Assembly (NCBI RefSeq): GCF_964340395.1
Contig: NC_135557.1
Coordinates: 5,795,216-5,859,215 of the forward strand
Length of the DNA: 64,000 bases
Source of the DNA: Glandiceps talaboti
Lineage: Eukaryota; Hemichordata; Enteropneusta; Spengelidae
Direction: 5' to 3'
In this document: positions 39,790 through 52,945 of the stretch, one piece after another
How the letters are laid out: the number at the start of each line of letters is the position of its first letter
Numbering within the stretch: position 1 is the stretch's first letter
Notes under the pieces: model-generated
Seen by the model: the letters and a program-made list of their open reading frames with translations, nothing else
What the model was told of the DNA's origin: nothing
The model's database searches: none
Position numbers and translations under genes: made by a program

Positions 39790-41660
39790 AGGTCAACTAA
39801 GTTGCTGAGGTAAATAGTTTTGTTGGCGAGCAGTACTGATAAGAATTTGCTGAAATCAACAAGTAATATGTGGGTTGTATTATATCGAGTATTCTTTATC
39901 TATGTTCTTATCCTACTTCATCACGGCAAATTGTTAGTTTTATCTATTCTTAGTTACAGTTTAACTCTTTAAGGAGATAACCCGTGACAGTACGGTGCAA
40001 TGTTAACGATAAATCGTGGTATCTACGTCGAACCTTAACAGTTGTGTATACTACTATACTACGTACTCAGTTGTCTGAGAATATGTGGGTTTTCTTTAAA
40101 AGTTAATATCAGTCACTTGAAAATAATCACCATCCTGAGAAGTAAAATCTCTCAAATATATTCAAACGAATTCTCTCTCACCGGATGTCACTTATCGAGA
40201 TATTATTCCTACTTTGGCTGTCAGGGAATATTGAGAAGTTGTGGTCTGTGTAACTGCACCCAGTTAAAAAATCTAAGTCCAGTACAAATTTCAACGTGAA
40301 CAGGGGACGTTTCCTTAGTTACTAAGTTAATGACAAAACATTGCATCCGTTATCATATAAGTTTTCATTTGAGTCAAATATGGCTAACCGATATCGTTTA
40401 GTAACCTGTCCACCGTACCCCTCACTATACAGCTACACTCCGTATATCTACTTCCTTTGAACATTATTAGTGTACAGTTAATATATTCATATATTCATCC
40501 CTCCATTTGACATGGGTGTAAAATCATATAATTATTAATGTTAGCTTAATGTTTCTAAAATAATTGTAACGATATTTGTCGTCAACTGTCAATGGTCAAA
40601 CCAATCATATACGAATTGCAGGTGCAGGATTAGTCATAATATGTTATAAGTTTCATAGTACAGTCACTTGACAACATTGTGTAATCTTGTGTTGTGTAAA
40701 ACAAATATGTATTTTGGAAATAATAATTAATTTAGAGATTAGTTTAGTTTCGTGGTATCGCCATTAAGTGCAGTTTGTACGGAGTGACACGTTTGCACCT
40801 TCATAAATAAATGACGAAAGGGTTGTCGACAGATGTCGAGTCTATGCTTGTCAGAAAATACACACCACATATAGAAACTCTGAATTTCAAAAATGTAAAA
40901 ATGTGTAACAGATTTTTACTTTATGAAGTTCAACATCTGGTTGTAGTTGTCGTCCAAACTTTTCAAAGACATCTACATGTACGATATTTACCGTATTGGA
41001 ATAAGTACGTGTCTTCGATGCATGATTATCGACAGGGTAGATTACGGAGTACTCAAAACAGAAATACCATCGTAATAATTATGAGACTGATATAATTTCA
41101 AGTCAACGACTACAGCTTTACAGTTCTTCTAATACTTCAGCTGCTTTTAATTTATTCAATTATTCTTTTAACAGATTGTATTTAATCCTGTACATCATGG
41201 CTAATCCAATCAGAAAGCAGGACACTACCATAATACTACAGGAGTGTCGTACTGAAATACTTTTAAGACATTGCAGTGAAACTAAAAAACCTTGTACTGA
41301 ACGTGAAAATAGTGAATTCGACATTCAGATTAAATCTGTCAAAGTGATTTTATATCCCCCTAGAATATTTTTAAGGGTTCGGTTATTCACTTTTGATAAT
41401 CCTTTTTTTGAATATCAATCGTTCAATATTTATTTGATAAAACTTACCAATGAACTTCACCTTATTTAGAAGTGGTGGTTTGTAATATACCTTCTTCTTT
41501 TTTACACTTGTGTCCTTATATATCCTGACTGGACGTAAAACACGTCTTGTTGTCAAGTGATATGTTTAATACTTCAAACTAAAGCACCGCCCCGTGACTA
41601 GCCATATATTTAAACTTAGCTATCAACTACATCAGTTTACTCTCCTAATTTCAATACAAT
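39790..41660. other. no supported gene
   Basis: Open frames on plus at 40042 (85 aa), 40811 (94 aa) and 41176 (97 aa) are longer than most random frames here. They lack recognisable domains, and their codon content is AT-driven. The last starts in a fair Kozak context (CATCATGG) with charged residues, and is the only one worth checking against transcripts. Confidence 0.25.
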
Positions 41661-41670
41661 ATTTGTCAGG

Positions 41671-42190
41671 ATGGTGGCGATAAAATTAATGTTTTGTAGT
41701 CAGAGTAACCGAACTGAATTAGCTGACCTATCGGTATGAATATTTAATGTTAGGATAGCAGTATTAGAACTTATTAACGATAGAAGTATCAATATGTTAG
41801 ACCTACTTGTACTTCAACAACTTGGACTAACATAGATAACAAAATTTAACTTTACGATTTACACGCGGAAGATACATTATTTTATTTGTACAGGAATTAA
41901 GGCGACTGTGACATACCATACCTGAATAATATGACGTCAATGTCTTCGAGTTGTGACGTTCACAATTGCACATTGAATCGATAAACCCGAATCATGCAAC
42001 GAACTGGGACGGTGTAGACGTTGTGTAGTCAAGTGAGTGGTGTATCACCTGTACACTGTGAAATCATTCGACTCTACAGGTACGAACACTATCACGTGAC
42101 TACACCAACCAATCACGATGTGTACTTAAGGAAAATGTCAATAGATATCTAATGACAGCTTGGCACATTAATTATTACCATTCAACATAC
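41671..42190 (-). promoter_or_regulatory. duplicated promoter-like block, copy 1 (CRE, E-box, CCAAT)
   Basis: About 520 bp shared with 56419-56932. Read on the minus strand, the order is a CCAAT box (42113-42109), an E-box CACGTG (42098-42093), a half CRE (41960-41954), a full CRE TGACGTCA (41939-41932), then a donor ATTCAG|GTATGG ending an exon at 41922. All of these are conserved in the other copy. This looks like a promoter with a non-coding first exon for a minus-strand gene. The nearest candidate is the glycosyltransferase-like gene, whose first coding exon needs an upstream exon. Confidence 0.5.
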
Positions 42191-42239
42191 ACATTTGTTT
42201 TGTATTTTCCAACTTCTCTCATCTGAGAATTCAAGTGAG

Positions 42240-42320
42240 GAACACAGTGACATATACAGAAGGCAGACAGACAGATAGTCGCAGACCGACCGATAGACAG
42301 ACAGACAGACCGACAGATCG
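42240..42320. repeat. (ACAG)n-like microsatellite
   Basis: Interrupted GACAGACA/GACCGACC repeats. Confidence 0.7.
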
Positions 42321-42427
42321 TCATACTGATCAAATGGAAAACTACTATATCAGTAATGTATCAGACATCAGACAAAATGTTTAATAATAATTAAATAATA
42401 CTATTATGATACTTGTATATAATAACT

Positions 42428-42885
42428 CCGGTGGTGGCAGTCCCGGCCCAGACGAAGCGGGTACACATGCTTGTTAGCAATTTCACGGAAAAGGTGATGT
42501 TTTTCGCCGTCATCTAGTCCGTAGAATCGTGAAAAGGGGTACTTTTTCAGATCACCCTCTCAGAATAGGGGTAGGATGCCCTTTTTCTACTCTCTCTCAG
42601 AAGAAACTTCCCGACGAAGGCCTAGGGACGAAGGTCTCCTAATCCAGAATAGTATTCAATTGCAAACATTAGGGCGAAGAGTGTACGTGCAGTGTATGGA
42701 TTATTAAAGTGTACATCAAGTTAAAACCTCCCGAATTACGGAAATAAGATGATGTTTTTGTAGTGATTTTCTCCCAGATACACTACAAAGGAGGTGTTTT
42801 CATTGAAATATTCCGGGCAAATGAGTAATTTGAAATTCCGCTAACAAGCATGGATACCCACCCATCTAGGGATTGTTACCACCGG
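42428..42885. mobile_element. 458-bp MITE-like element
   Basis: Imperfect terminal inverted repeats of about 50 bp. CCGGTGGT at the left end matches ACCACCGG at the right. Further in, CATGCTTGTTAGC (42466-42478) is the exact inverse of 42840-42852. GC content is higher than the surroundings. No ORF and no clear target-site duplication are seen, so the superfamily is unknown. Confidence 0.65.
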
Positions 42886-43339
42886 GCAAATAATGCCTTA
42901 ATTTGAAATTTTACTAACGCATTTATTTAGGCAGGTCTAAAGCTTGAACTGAAAACCAAACACTCGAGTGTTTGTTCCTTGTGATAAAGTAGCATCGTCT
43001 AGTTGCGTTTATGGTTGGACCAGTTGACTTGTAAGGGAAACAAACAAGTCCAAACTTGTATTAACGGTGTTTTGTGGCTTACAACCAGATACCTGTCGGA
43101 ATGTTCTGATAACCTTTTAACCCTTTGCTAAAACCACACGAATATATCATATGACATGTGATACACTCAATTAATGTGTTATATGATCGTATCTATCTCC
43201 ACTGTGTCTAACCATATTCTGTTCAATTCAAGTCGTAGTTAATAATCTGTTAAGGCACAGGGAACAGGACGAATAGTTAATTTTGTTGATTTTCCGTATT
43301 TCTAATATTATTTTCTTATTTTCTTATTTTTTCTATATT

Positions 43340-43900
43340 TCGAATAGTCTAGAGTTTTAAATATTGCCATCAAAGCTCTTGTTTCCATTCACTGTTTTTC
43401 CGATTTCCTACCATTAGCACTCTTATCAGAGTTTATTAAGAAAACCGAAAAGTGGTTCATAGATGGGCACAAACTTGATGTTGTTCCATTTTATAAATAT
43501 CTTGGGATCATTAATGTCGAGTAGCGGTATATGGTATTTAGCTCAGCAAACCCTTGTAGCGCAAGCCAGCAAAGCTATTGTTATTGTTGAAAACCAACTC
43601 GCAAAACCTGGAGATATACCAAAGTTTTTGATGGAAAATTATTACCGATACTAAACTTTGCAGCGGAGATTTGGGGGTTTCATAAAGCAAGTGATATTGA
43701 ACGTGTATATAGTAAATTTTTACGTTACATTTTGGGTTTAAATCAACATATACCAAACTGTGTTTCCCTTGCTGAAACAGGTCGTTTACAAATTAATCAT
43801 TTATATACAAATTAAGATTGTCAAGTATTGGTTTAAGTTATTAAATTTGAGACCAGATACTGTTCTGTCTGTATGCTATAAGTATCAAAATGAAAAAGCT
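43340..43900 (+). pseudogene. LINE reverse-transcriptase remnant
   Basis: Read across frameshifts and stops, the plus strand gives KTEKWFIDG...VVPFYKYLGI, an LAQQTLVAQASKAI segment, then LNFAAEIWGFH and YILGLN...CVSLAETGR. This series follows the catalytic core in a family of invertebrate non-LTR retrotransposon proteins. The catalytic YxDD part is missing and at least two frameshifts are present, so the copy is dead. The 3' end is not sharp. Confidence 0.65.
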
Positions 43901-44655
43901 GAAAATGGTGTTTACACTCACTGCCCAATGTGTTAATTGGACGATTAGCCTGTGTATTTGTTCTAGGATTAGCAATCTGTTAATTAATGCAAAGCTGGTA
44001 AACTGTGACAAGTAATAACGGTCGGAAAAAACACTATTTATAAACACTATTTAAAACTTTTTAAATAATATTAGAAATCCGGAAAACCGCGAGAAGAAAA
44101 TTGAGTATTCGTCCTTTATCCTGTGGTTAAGGTCTGACACAATCGGGTTGTACCATATTTTGAAATAAAGCAATACTTTAAATAAACAACAAGCGTCATA
44201 TCGGTCAGAATAGCTTCGCTTTTTTTATTTTTTTTTTATTTTGGAGAAGTGGTTCAGTTCTGCTTTTCACTATGCAGTTTTGTGTTAGTGATGTAATAAA
44301 GTGGTTAGTGGTTTCATATGATGACTCACTGTAAAACACATTTCACACAGAAAGTTGGTAAAATGTTGTACTTTTATATTATAGTTACCATTTTACAAAA
44401 AAATCTATTGTTATCAAAATTACACAAAATCTCAGAAAAATAATGACTGGTAAATGCACAAAAAAAGAGAGGATTTTTGAGGTTGGCTATAAATAATTCC
44501 AGTGTCTTAAAGCTTTAACCCTGGAAAAGTTTAATGATGAATTCCAATTTCAAATTTCTAACAAATTTACCTAAAACACTGTCCTTAATTGTCAACAACA
44601 TTCAACTTGTAGTAGACATAACATTGTCTGATATTTTAATTTAATAGTCTATGGA

Positions 44656-44798
44656 CCTGCTTGCAGGTAGTGTACATATTACGTTAGTCCTGCTTGCATA
44701 CGGAACAAGTCACCCTTCGGTGTTGAGGGTTGTGTCAGTAATATAGACCAGTGTCCATCTGCAAGCAGGCCTAGCATTTCGTACGCAAGCTGGACTAA
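44656..44798. repeat. small fold-back built on a CTGCTTGCA core
   Basis: CCTGCTTGCAG (44656) and TTAGTCCTGCTTGCATACG (44684) are matched inversely by CTGCAAGCAGG (44759) and CGTACGCAAGCTGGACTAA (44780). They could form a stem-loop or be the ends of a tiny mobile element. Confidence 0.5.
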
Positions 44799-44809
44799 AT
44801 TTAGTTGAG

Positions 44810-45990
44810 TGTTCAAAGCTCAATGTGACATGGCAAGATACATCGTGTAAATCGGAATTGTAGACCTACTAATCTCGGCAAAAATAAATATTTTGCTAAT
44901 CATAACTGAAAAGGTCTTGTCTGAAAATTGTTCAATCTCAATGACGGAGATGCAGAGCACTAGTGCCTTCCAACGGTACATCATATGCGTCAAGCAAAAG
45001 GTACTAGGTCATCTATCGTCTCTTGAATAACTGTCCCTCGCTTTTGAGCTGCTGATTCATCAAATAAAATAAACCATTATTAGGTAGCAAACATCAAAAA
45101 ATACTATTATTAACTTTTTATCATTCGTTTTTGAAAATTCACAATGTTTCACGGTTAAGATGATTTTTAAAAAGCGACAAGACATCATATCTCCAGCTTC
45201 TAACAATAGAATTAAAATGAAAGTCTGGACTGCAATCTCATTACTCTGTTTTTCCATTTATGGTAAGACTCATTAGCGAAAGAACTTTGACCTTGACTGT
45301 ACTCGTTTCTACGCTGCCACATTACCACATCGGCAATTTTGACGTGGCGATTTTGCCACCAATGTTGATCATACAAAATCAAAACGCCATAAATTAACCA
45401 CAAAGTACTTTCCCTTTCAAAATGAGGCAATTTAGAATGAGTATTATCATTTTTATTGACGACTGACTGTCAAAAATCATCCCCTACAGTGACAGCATAC
45501 ACTTTCAGGCTAGGCAACTTCATGACTTTGTCGCGCATCGATCCAGAGCATATATATACCAACTGGAATGAACTATTCTGTAGAATGGGTTCAGAATTTG
45601 GATTTGAAGTCTGAAACCCTGTTTCGAACAAACACTTGTCATTTAAGCACACAATGCGTAGAATTAAGACTATAGCACATATTACATTGCTTGTTTGATG
45701 TCAATGGTGTCTTTTGAAAAGTGGCAGTTTACTTAAAGTCTCGTGGACTGATTTCCAACATGGCATTGGCCACAATACACATTAACATATTAATATTTTT
45801 TAATTATAAGAAATCATCAAAAATAGAAAAGAAGATATGCTGACTTGAAAGTAACAAATCTGAGTAAGCTACCCTCTATGCATCGACACACCAGATATCA
45901 AAGCAATCTGATGAGTGGTATTTGCACACCAAATATCCAAGTATTCTGACAGTCACTTTCGGAGAAGATGGTGAAAATAAAAAAGTTGAC
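44810..45990. other. no supported gene
   Basis: Unique AT-rich sequence. Bases 45880-45990 resemble the lead-in of dispersed repeats (a GAAGATGGTGAAAATAAAAA stretch followed by GACAGACAGACC). Confidence 0.35.
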
Positions 45991-45999
45991 AGACAGACC

Positions 46000-46475
46000 A
46001 TGATCACCTTGAAGATATCATGAAAAAACACTCGGTCAACTTCATGATGTATGCTGACGATACAGAAGTATATTTAACCTGCAAGCAAGCGGAGTACTCA
46101 AAATTACAGATCGAAACCCGCGTAGATGAGATCCGTGAATGGATGGCCTTGAATAAACTTGTTTTGAATGACAATAACACTGAATTAATTCATTTTCATT
46201 CGAATTTCAGTTCTCATAGACCTCTATCTTGACTCCGTGTTGGAACAGACCAAATTCAATTTTCATCCGTTGTAAGAAATCTTGGGTTTTATTTTGACAG
46301 TATTGCTTTAGCCCATAACCAAGTTACTCAAGTCTGCAAGTCAGCCTCGTTCGCTTTACATCACATTGGTCGTAACCGGAATGTCTTAGATAGCAAAACC
46401 ACCGAACGATTAATTCACGCATTCATAACGTCACGTCTGGACTGTTGTAATATGTTGACTGTCAACTGTGCATAT
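46000..46475 (+). pseudogene. LINE reverse-transcriptase fragment with YADD motif (L2-like)
   Basis: The frame at 46020 encodes FMMYADDTEVYL, which holds the catalytic YADD of reverse transcriptase, then REWMALNKLVLNDNNTELI. After a TGA it continues with a VRNLGFYFD segment and ITSRLDCCN. These motifs, in this order, are those of L2/CR1-type ORF2. Both ends are truncated and an in-frame stop is present, so it is inactive. Confidence 0.85.
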
Positions 46476-46544
46476 TTACTAACTGTAGAACTGATGGTAA
46501 GAAATCGCTTGCCAAACAAGAAAATAGTAAAGGGACAAAATCAA

Positions 46545-47075
46545 AATGTCTTTAGTAGAGTACTATGTAAACTCCATGTACGATGTTTTACTATCAGTTT
46601 ATTATAGTATTTAGGCTTTATACATCTCTGTCCACAATGTCAATTGTTACCATAGATACAGTTAGTAGAGTGCTAGGTAAACTCCATGTACGATGTTTTA
46701 CCATCAGTATATTATAGTATTTAGGCTTTATACATCTCTGTCCACAATGTCAATTGTTACCATAGATACAGTTAGTAGAGTGCTAGGTAAACTCCATGTA
46801 CGATGTTTTACCATCAGTATATTATAGTATTTAGGCTTTATACATCTTTGTCCACAATGTCAATTGTTACCATAGATACAGTTAGTAGAGTACGAGGTAA
46901 ACTCCATGTACAATGTTTTACCATCAGTATATTATAGTATTTAGGCTTTATACATCTTTGTCCACAATGTCAATTGTTACCATAGATACATTTAGTAGAG
47001 TACTAGGTAAACTCCATGTACAATGTTTTACCATCAGTTTATTATAGTATTTAGGCTTTATACATCTTTGTCTGA
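46545..47075. repeat. 110-bp tandem repeat, ~5 copies
   Basis: Units contain AGGTAAACTCCATGTACGAT, a TATTATAGTATTTAGGC segment and TGTCAATTGTTACCATAGAT. Identity is high among the middle copies. A lone partial unit lies at 47213-47240. Confidence 0.9.
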
Positions 47076-47079
47076 TTAC

Positions 47080-47635
47080 TTAAAAAGAATCAACCTACGT
47101 ATCTAAAGTTGCCAGTTGAACATATTTTATTTCTTGAATAATGTATAAACTCACTGACCAGTTATATTAATTTTAAACTTGCTTAATTTATTCGTACAAA
47201 GTGGTCATTTGCCCACAATGTCAATTGTTACCATAGATATAGTCAGCTAGCAAATTGAATTCAATAAGAGAATGATTATCTTCAGTAGCTAGTATTTATT
47301 GGGAGACCATAGTGGTATCGGACACCGTTTATCTACAGATTAACTGAAGTAATTTAAATTTCTGTGAAATTCGATGGGAAACAGTGAGGACGTTCCATAC
47401 GCTCGAGAATGTTTTCAGTATCTTATTCACTGACTGTTCGTCTTACATCATGCATTGCAATGCCTTGGTTTCGCGAAACAACTCTGATTATCACCATTGC
47501 TTCAAAATTCGACCAGCAATTTGAAACACTAAACAACTTAAAGTGGGATGAGGATTGGGTATTTATTTTAGATTTTAACTTTAACTGATAAAACATTTTT
47601 ACCATGGCTTCCTACTTGAAAACGCAATGTGAAAC
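47080..47635. other. no supported gene
   Basis: Unique AT-rich sequence apart from the partial 110-bp unit. Confidence 0.4.
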
Positions 47636-47636
47636 A

Positions 47637-47639
<3 letters not shown>

Positions 47640-47701
<62 letters not shown>

Positions 47702-48569
47702 GATCTGTCACAAAATATGACTAGAAATAGTAAGAATTTCATCTCGGCATATTGATTTTAAAATGAACGTATGCAGTATTCTTCAGATGAAGTAACATCT
47801 GATATTGATTATCATAAAAAAAACACATTTATTACATCTACAAGTTATTCATTTCTAAGTCGATAGCGTCACTATACAATTTGGAGTTAAGAACAACAGC
47901 CTTGGTACAAGTTATTTGTTGTAGTCATGTATTTGCACTGAAATACCAAACACATACTTGACATGGATAGGTCATTTATGGTCTAACAACACAAGTCCTC
48001 TTATGTGATTGTAAATGTCAGAATAAAGGCAAGATTGTACATTTTACGATATAAATTATAGCCATACTTAAACTATGGTGGTGGTTTCAGTAAAAACTAG
48101 TGTTTCTCAGAGCAGCAATGTTGGCTTTAGACATAGGAAATATGTATGGTTATCTTATAATGTTGTATGTTTTAGCGTGGGGGTGGGGAAGGAGTAGGGG
48201 AGTAATGTTACCCTATTCAAATCAAGTTGTAATAATAAAAGAATAAACACTACATAATTTATGGCCGTGTTTGTATCTGTGGTAGGTATTGGTAACAAGC
48301 AAACAAATATAAATCAGGTGCCCTGGTTTAGAGTAACGGTGGTTTGATGAAAAAGAGAAAAACTATGCACTTAATTAACAGCTACCGGAAATCATAGCTA
48401 TTGATATAAATGCATTTGAATCACTGTGAATACAATTTCTCCTATATATGCATGCATTTTGATGTGAATCACTAGTGTGCACATCTACTTCTATTAGGTT
48501 ATTATGTGTCTTATCAGTTGTGAATCGTGGCGAATTCTCTGTGTGTGTATGTGCGCGTGTGTGTGTGCA

Positions 48570-48612
<43 letters not shown>

Positions 48613-49245
48613 GAGAGAGATTGTAATAAATAAAACGATAACATATATAGCTAAAAAAAATACTACAATAAAAGTGGAAAATACAGTACAATAGTATGAG
48701 TGTGTTAGTCGCCCTTTCTTACCATCTGAGGGACTAGGCTTTTCTGCCCAACCAGGTTTTGTAAGTTTTATTCTTTTTTTACTAGCACCATATTGCTTCC
48801 ATTCCACACAATGTTTGAAATGATAGCTTGTTTATAACGGTTTGTCATCTTATTTCATTTATCTTTCCAATTTCATGCTTTCTGCCATTTAGCGAGGTTC
48901 ATCGTTATTTTTCCACTTATACTATGTACTGCATTTACCACTTTTATTGTAGTATTTTTTTTAGTTGTTTTATCGTTTCATTTATTACAATCACTCTGTA
49001 TCCGTTTTTGCTTTTTTTTAGACCCTGAAGAAGACCTCCTGTGTGTGGTTGATATTTTGGTAATAAAGTATTGCAACCGTAGACAACAGGACTTGTGTTT
49101 TTTATCAAACCAAATATGTTTGTTTTCTCATAAAGTGGTGTGTAACCGTAAAGGAAAGTGTTCACTGTGCATTAAACGTTTTAAGAATTTGTGTGTGTGC
49201 TAATGTGTTTGTGGTTCGAATACAAACTGTACACCTATGACGGAC

Positions 49246-49314
<69 letters not shown>

Positions 49315-49430
49315 TGTATGTATATATGTATGTATGTGTGTGTATGTATGTGTGTGTGCGTATGTATGTATGTATGTATGTATGTATGTATGTATGTATG
49401 TATGTATGTGTGCGTATGTTTGTGTGTATA

Positions 49431-49473
<43 letters not shown>

Positions 49474-50363
49474 ATCTACATCAGATGACTAGAAGAAAAC
49501 TAATGAATTACATCTTGGCATACTGATTTCAAATTGAACGTATATAATGTTCTTCTGGTAAAGTAAAATATATTACATTGATTTCATAAGTTATCATGAA
49601 AAAGCATTAATATCATCTACATGTTATTCATTTTCTAAGTCGATAGCGTCACTATAATTTGGAGCTAAGACCAACTGATTTAGTACAAGTTATTTGTTGT
49701 AAAAATGTCACTTCAGTGATATATTTGCACTGAAATACCAAACACATACTTGACATGGATAGGTCATTTGTGGTCTAACAACACAAGTCCTCTTATGTGA
49801 TTGTAAATGTCAGAATAAAAGCAAGATTGTACATTTTACGATATAAATTATAGTCATACTTAAACTATGGTGGTTGTTTTAGTAAAAAACTAGTGTTTCT
49901 CAGAACAGCCGTGTTGGCTTTAGACATAGGAAATATGTATGGTTATCTTATAATGTTGTATGTTTTAGCGTGGGGGTGGGGAAGGAGTGGGGAAGTAATG
50001 TTACCCTATTCAAATCATGTTGTAATATTAAAATAATAAACACTACATAATTTATGCCCTTGTTTGTATCTGTGGTAGGTATTGGTAACAAGCAAACAAA
50101 TATAAAATCAGGTGCCCTGGTTGAGAGTAACGGTGGTTTGATGAAAAAGAGAAAAACTATGCACTTAATTAACAGCTACCGGAAATCATAGCTATTGATA
50201 TAAATGCATTTGAATCACTGTGAATACAATTTCTCCTATATATGCATGCATTTTGATGTGAATCACTAGTGTGCACATCTACTTCTATTAGGTTATTATG
50301 TGTCTTATCAGTTGTGAATCGTGGCGAATTCTCTGTGTGTGTATGTGCGCGTGTGTGTGTGCA

Positions 50364-50406
<43 letters not shown>

Positions 50407-51039
50407 GAGAGAGATTGTAATAAATAAAACGATAACATATATAGCTAAAAAAAATACTACAATAAAAGTGGAAAATACAGTACAATAGTATGAGTGTGTT
50501 AGTCGCCCTTTCTTACCATCTGAGGGACTAGGCTTTTCTGCCCAACCAGGTTTTGTAAGTTTTATTCTTTTTTTACTAGCACCATATTGCTTCCATTCCA
50601 CACAATGTTTGAAATGATAGCTTGTTTATAACGGTTTGTCATCTTATTTCATTTATCTTTCCAATTTCATGCTTTCTGCCATTTAGCGAGGTTCATCGTT
50701 ATTTTTCCACTTATACTATGTACTGCATTTACCACTTTTATTGTAGTATTTTTTTTAGTTGTTTTATCGTTTCATTTATTACAATCACTCTGTATCCGTT
50801 TTTGCTTTTTTTTAGACCCTGAAGAAGACCTCCTGTGTGTGGTTGATATTTTGGTAATAAAGTATTGCAACCGTAGACAACAGGACTTGTGTTTTTTATC
50901 AAACCAAATATGTTTGTTTTCTCATAAAGTGGTGTGTAACCGTAAAGGAAAGTGTTCACTGTGCATTAAACGTTTTAAGAATTTGTGTGTGTGCTAATGT
51001 GTTTGTGGTTCGAATACAAACTGTACACCTATGACGGAC

Positions 51040-51108
<69 letters not shown>

Positions 51109-51228
51109 TGTATGTATATATGTATGTATGTGTGTGTATGTATGTGTGTGTGCGTATGTATGTATGTATGTATGTATGTATGTATGTATGTATGTATGTA
51201 TGTATGTGTGCGTATGTTTGTGTGTATA

Positions 51229-51277
<49 letters not shown>

Positions 51278-52139
51278 ATCTACATCAGATGACTAGAAGA
51301 AAACTAATGAATTACATCTTGGCATACTGATTTCAAATTGAACGTATATAATGTTCTTCTGGTAAAGTAAAATATATTACATTGATTTCATAAGTTATCA
51401 TGAAAAAGCATTAATATCATCTACATGTTATTCATTTTCTAAGTCGATAGCGTCACTATAATTTGGAGCTAAGACCAACTGATTTAGTACAAGTTATTTG
51501 TTGTAAAAATGTCACTTCAGTGATATATTTGCACTGAAATACCAAACACATACTTGACATGGATAGGTCATTTGTGGTCTAACAACACAAGTCCTCTTAT
51601 GTGATTGTAAATGTCAGAATAAAAGCAAGATTGTACATTTTACGATATAAATTATAGTCATACTTAAACTATGGTGGTTGTTTTAGTAAAAAACTAGTGT
51701 TTCTCAGAACAGCCGTGTTGGCTTTAGACATAGGAAATATGTATGGTTATCTTATAATGTTGTATGTTTTAGCGTGGGGGTGGGGAAGGAGTGGGGAAGT
51801 AATGTTACCCTATTCAAATCATGTTGTAATATTAAAATAATAAACACTACATAATTTATGCCCTTGTTTGTATCTGTGGTAGGTATTGGTAACAAGCAAA
51901 CAAATATAAAATCAGGTGCCCTGGTTGAGAGTAACGGTGGTTTGATGAAAAAGAGAAAAACTATGCACTTAATTAACAACTACCTGAAATCACGACTATT
52001 GATATAAATGCATTTGAATCACTGTGAATACAATTTCTCCTATATAGGCATGCATTTTGATGTGAATCACTAGTGTGTACATCTACTTCTATTAGATTAT
52101 TATGTGTCTTATCAGTTGTGAATCATGTCTAATTCTGTA

Positions 52140-52175
<36 letters not shown>

Positions 52176-52211
52176 TGTGTGTGTGTGTGTGTGTGCGCGT
52201 GTGTGTGTGCA

Positions 52212-52278
<67 letters not shown>

Positions 52279-52896
52279 AGAGGGAGAGAGATATTGTAAT
52301 AAATAAAACGATGACATATATAGCTAAAAAAAATACTACAATAAAAGTGGAAAATACAGTATATAGTATGAGTGTGTTAGTCGCCCTTTCTTACCATCTG
52401 AGGGACTAGGCTTTTCTGCCCAACTAGGTTTTGTAAGTTTTATTCTTTTTTTACTAGCATCATGTTGCTTCCATTTCATACAATTTTTGAAATGATAGCT
52501 TGTTTATAACGGTTTGTCATATTATTTCATTTATCTTTCCAATCTCATGCTTTCTGCCATTTAGCGAGGTTCATCGTTATTTTTCCACTTATACTATGTA
52601 TTGCATTTGCCACTTTTATTGTAGTATTTTTTTAGTTGTTTTATCGTTTCATTTATTACAATCACTCTGTATCCGTTTTTGCTTATTTTTAGACCCTATA
52701 AAGTATTTCAACCGTAGACAACAGGACTTGTGTTTTTTATCAAACCAACTATGTTTGTTTTCTTATAACGTGGTGTGTAACCGTAAAGAAAAGTGTTCAC
52801 TGTGCATTAAACGTTTTAAGAATTTGTGTGTGTGCTAATGTGTTTGTGGTTCCAATACAAGCTGTACACCTATGACGGACGTGTGTGTGTGCGCGC

Positions 52897-52945
<49 letters not shown>

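Noticed and set aside
48500-48830. Minus-strand KRIKLTKPGWAEKPSPSDG frame as a coding exon, with a good donor after it
   Set aside because: No convincing acceptor precedes it and the frame is broken in a later tandem unit (around 54.1-54.2 kb), so it is more likely repeat sequence.
49019-49080. Hammerhead ribozyme in the CCTGAAGAAGACC...AATAAAG segment
   Set aside because: The required CTGATGA and GAAA core elements are not present in the correct order.
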